NCBI GenBank assembly: GCA_029777225.1
Contig: JAKOSR010000021.1
Span: 1 to 30,418 of the forward strand
DNA: 30,418 bases
Direction: 5' to 3'
From: Chloroflexota bacterium
GTDB lineage: Bacteria; Chloroflexota; Anaerolineae; Anaerolineales; Anaerolineaceae
A program made the position numbers and the translations under genes. The notes under the pieces were generated by a model. The model saw only the letters and a program-made list of their open reading frames with translations. It was not told the DNA's origin and ran no database searches. Of this stretch, positions 29,758 to 30,418 are shown in pieces; within the stretch, counting starts at the first letter, position 1, and each line of letters begins with the position of its first letter.

Positions 29758-30418
29758 TTAAAGTACTTCCTTCAGACGGTAGTACATGAGGCCCGCGTAT
29801 TCATGCAGGATGGCGACGCTGCGTTGAAAGGCGTCGGCCCTGGGCATGAGGTTCAGCGCGATGGCCTTGGGGTCCCATTTCATCAGGGTTTCCCAGGTCT
29901 GGGCGGTCACGGAGTAGTCCGCCGGGGCGGGGATGACGGTGAAGCCTTCCCTGGTAAAGAGGAAAGCGGCACGGTCCATCATCGCCGCGGAAGTGACCAG
30001 GATGATGTCCTTGACCGCTTTTTCGGTCAGCAGAACACCGGTAAAGCTCGCGTCATCGGCGATGCTGAGGGACTTGTTCTGGGTGAGAATCGCGTCCGCG
30101 GGCACCCCGAACTCCGTCAACAAGGTGGCCACCTGGGCAGTTTCTTCAAAGCCACCGGTCACCAGGATTTGTGGGGCGGCCTGCGCTTTGAAGAGGCGCA
30201 CCGCGTAGAGAATTCGGTCGGCTGAGCCATTCACTTCCACCATCTGGCGCGGGGATTCGGCTGGCTCGGCACCGCCGGCCATCAGGACAATCATGCCAGC
30301 TTTGGGCGTCTCCTGTTGGGGAACATAGCGCCATTCCATGGAGCGGGCGAGGAAGGTGGAGAAGTAAACATTACCCAAAACACCCACCAACAGCAGGGAA
30401 ATCAACACCAGCCAAACC
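29758..30418 (-). CDS. DUF218 (YdcF-like) protein, cut by the window end
   Basis: At least 219 residues are visible; codons continue open to the window edge, so the true start is outside. It begins with a hydrophobic segment (LVLISLLLVGVLGNVYF), then the DUF218 core: AGMIVLMAGGAE, RILYAVRLFKAQAAPQILVTGG, TLLTEFGVPADAILTQNKSLSIADDA and DIILVTSAAMMDRAAFLFTREGFTVIPAPADY. In this family the core usually reads 'vTSa.HM.RA'; here the His is replaced by Met. DUF218 proteins are thought to handle nucleotides or cell-envelope precursors; exact role unknown. Followed by a hairpin. A GTG at 30408 could be read as a start, but no ribosome-binding site can be judged. Confidence 0.8.
   Translation of the reverse strand, partial: VWLVLISLLLVGVLGNVYFSTFLARSMEWRYVPQQETPKAGMIVLMAGGAEPAESPRQMVEVNGSADRILYAVRLFKAQAAPQILVTGGFEETAQVATLLTEFGVPADAILTQNKSLSIADDASFTGVLLTEKAVKDIILVTSAAMMDRAAFLFTREGFTVIPAPADYSVTAQTWETLMKWDPKAIALNLMPRADAFQRSVAILHEYAGLMYYRLKEVL

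Overview
The window looks like a chromosomal segment of a Chloroflexota bacterium, most likely Anaerolineae-like. That is an inference from style. It rests on several lipoproteins with a lipobox followed by Thr/Pro-rich linkers, a secreted serpin, a GIN-domain (DUF2807) protein, a DUF4173 membrane protein, DegV, PepF and a YgiQ radical SAM protein, in GC-rich DNA. No rRNA, tRNA, CRISPR array or integrase was found.

Left arm (1-11.2 kb), host genes: 3' end of a GIN-domain protein; HIT-family nucleotide hydrolase/phosphorylase; VanZ-like membrane protein; lipoprotein with two PPC-like beta domains; a DUF952-tyrosine phosphatase fusion; a two-domain [4Fe-4S] ferredoxin with an in-frame internal start; two lipoproteins in one operon; a YgjP/M48-like zinc peptidase; a PadR repressor plus HAAS-domain membrane protein operon with an operator palindrome inside its promoter; oligoendopeptidase F. 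Convergent genes are separated by strong bidirectional hairpin terminators.

Middle (11.4-21.9 kb), the most interesting part: a compact, single-strand, tightly overlapping phage-derived cassette. A perfect GAAC-N4-GTTC palindrome (Gram-positive type LexA/SOS box) overlaps a consensus -10 hexamer at its left end. Behind it lie a probable small terminase, an XhlA-like coiled-coil membrane protein, large terminase, GH25 lysozyme, portal, a protease-scaffold-capsid fusion with a nested capsid start, a holin-like protein, a small unknown protein, a head-tail connector candidate and two large beta-rich tail/hub-like proteins. I see no integrase, repressor, replication genes, tail tube or tape-measure gene. 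It therefore looks like a domesticated, SOS-inducible particle/lysis cassette (gene-transfer-agent-like, or a stripped prophage) rather than a complete phage.

Right arm (21.9-30.4 kb), host genes: a 61-residue membrane protein translationally coupled to a YgiQ radical SAM protein that carries a 420-residue Arg-rich disordered tail with five 48-bp tandem repeats; a DUF4173 membrane protein; DegV fatty-acid-binding protein; an inhibitory-type serpin lipoprotein; and a DUF218/YdcF protein cut by the window end.

A recurring regulatory theme is a -10-like hexamer exactly six bases before the ATG, with no Shine-Dalgarno sequence, at four host genes (HIT, the 6.7 kb lipoprotein, padR, ygiQ). This suggests leaderless mRNAs. 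A second theme is in-frame internal starts with good ribosome-binding sites inside three multidomain genes (ferredoxin, protease-capsid, ygiQ).
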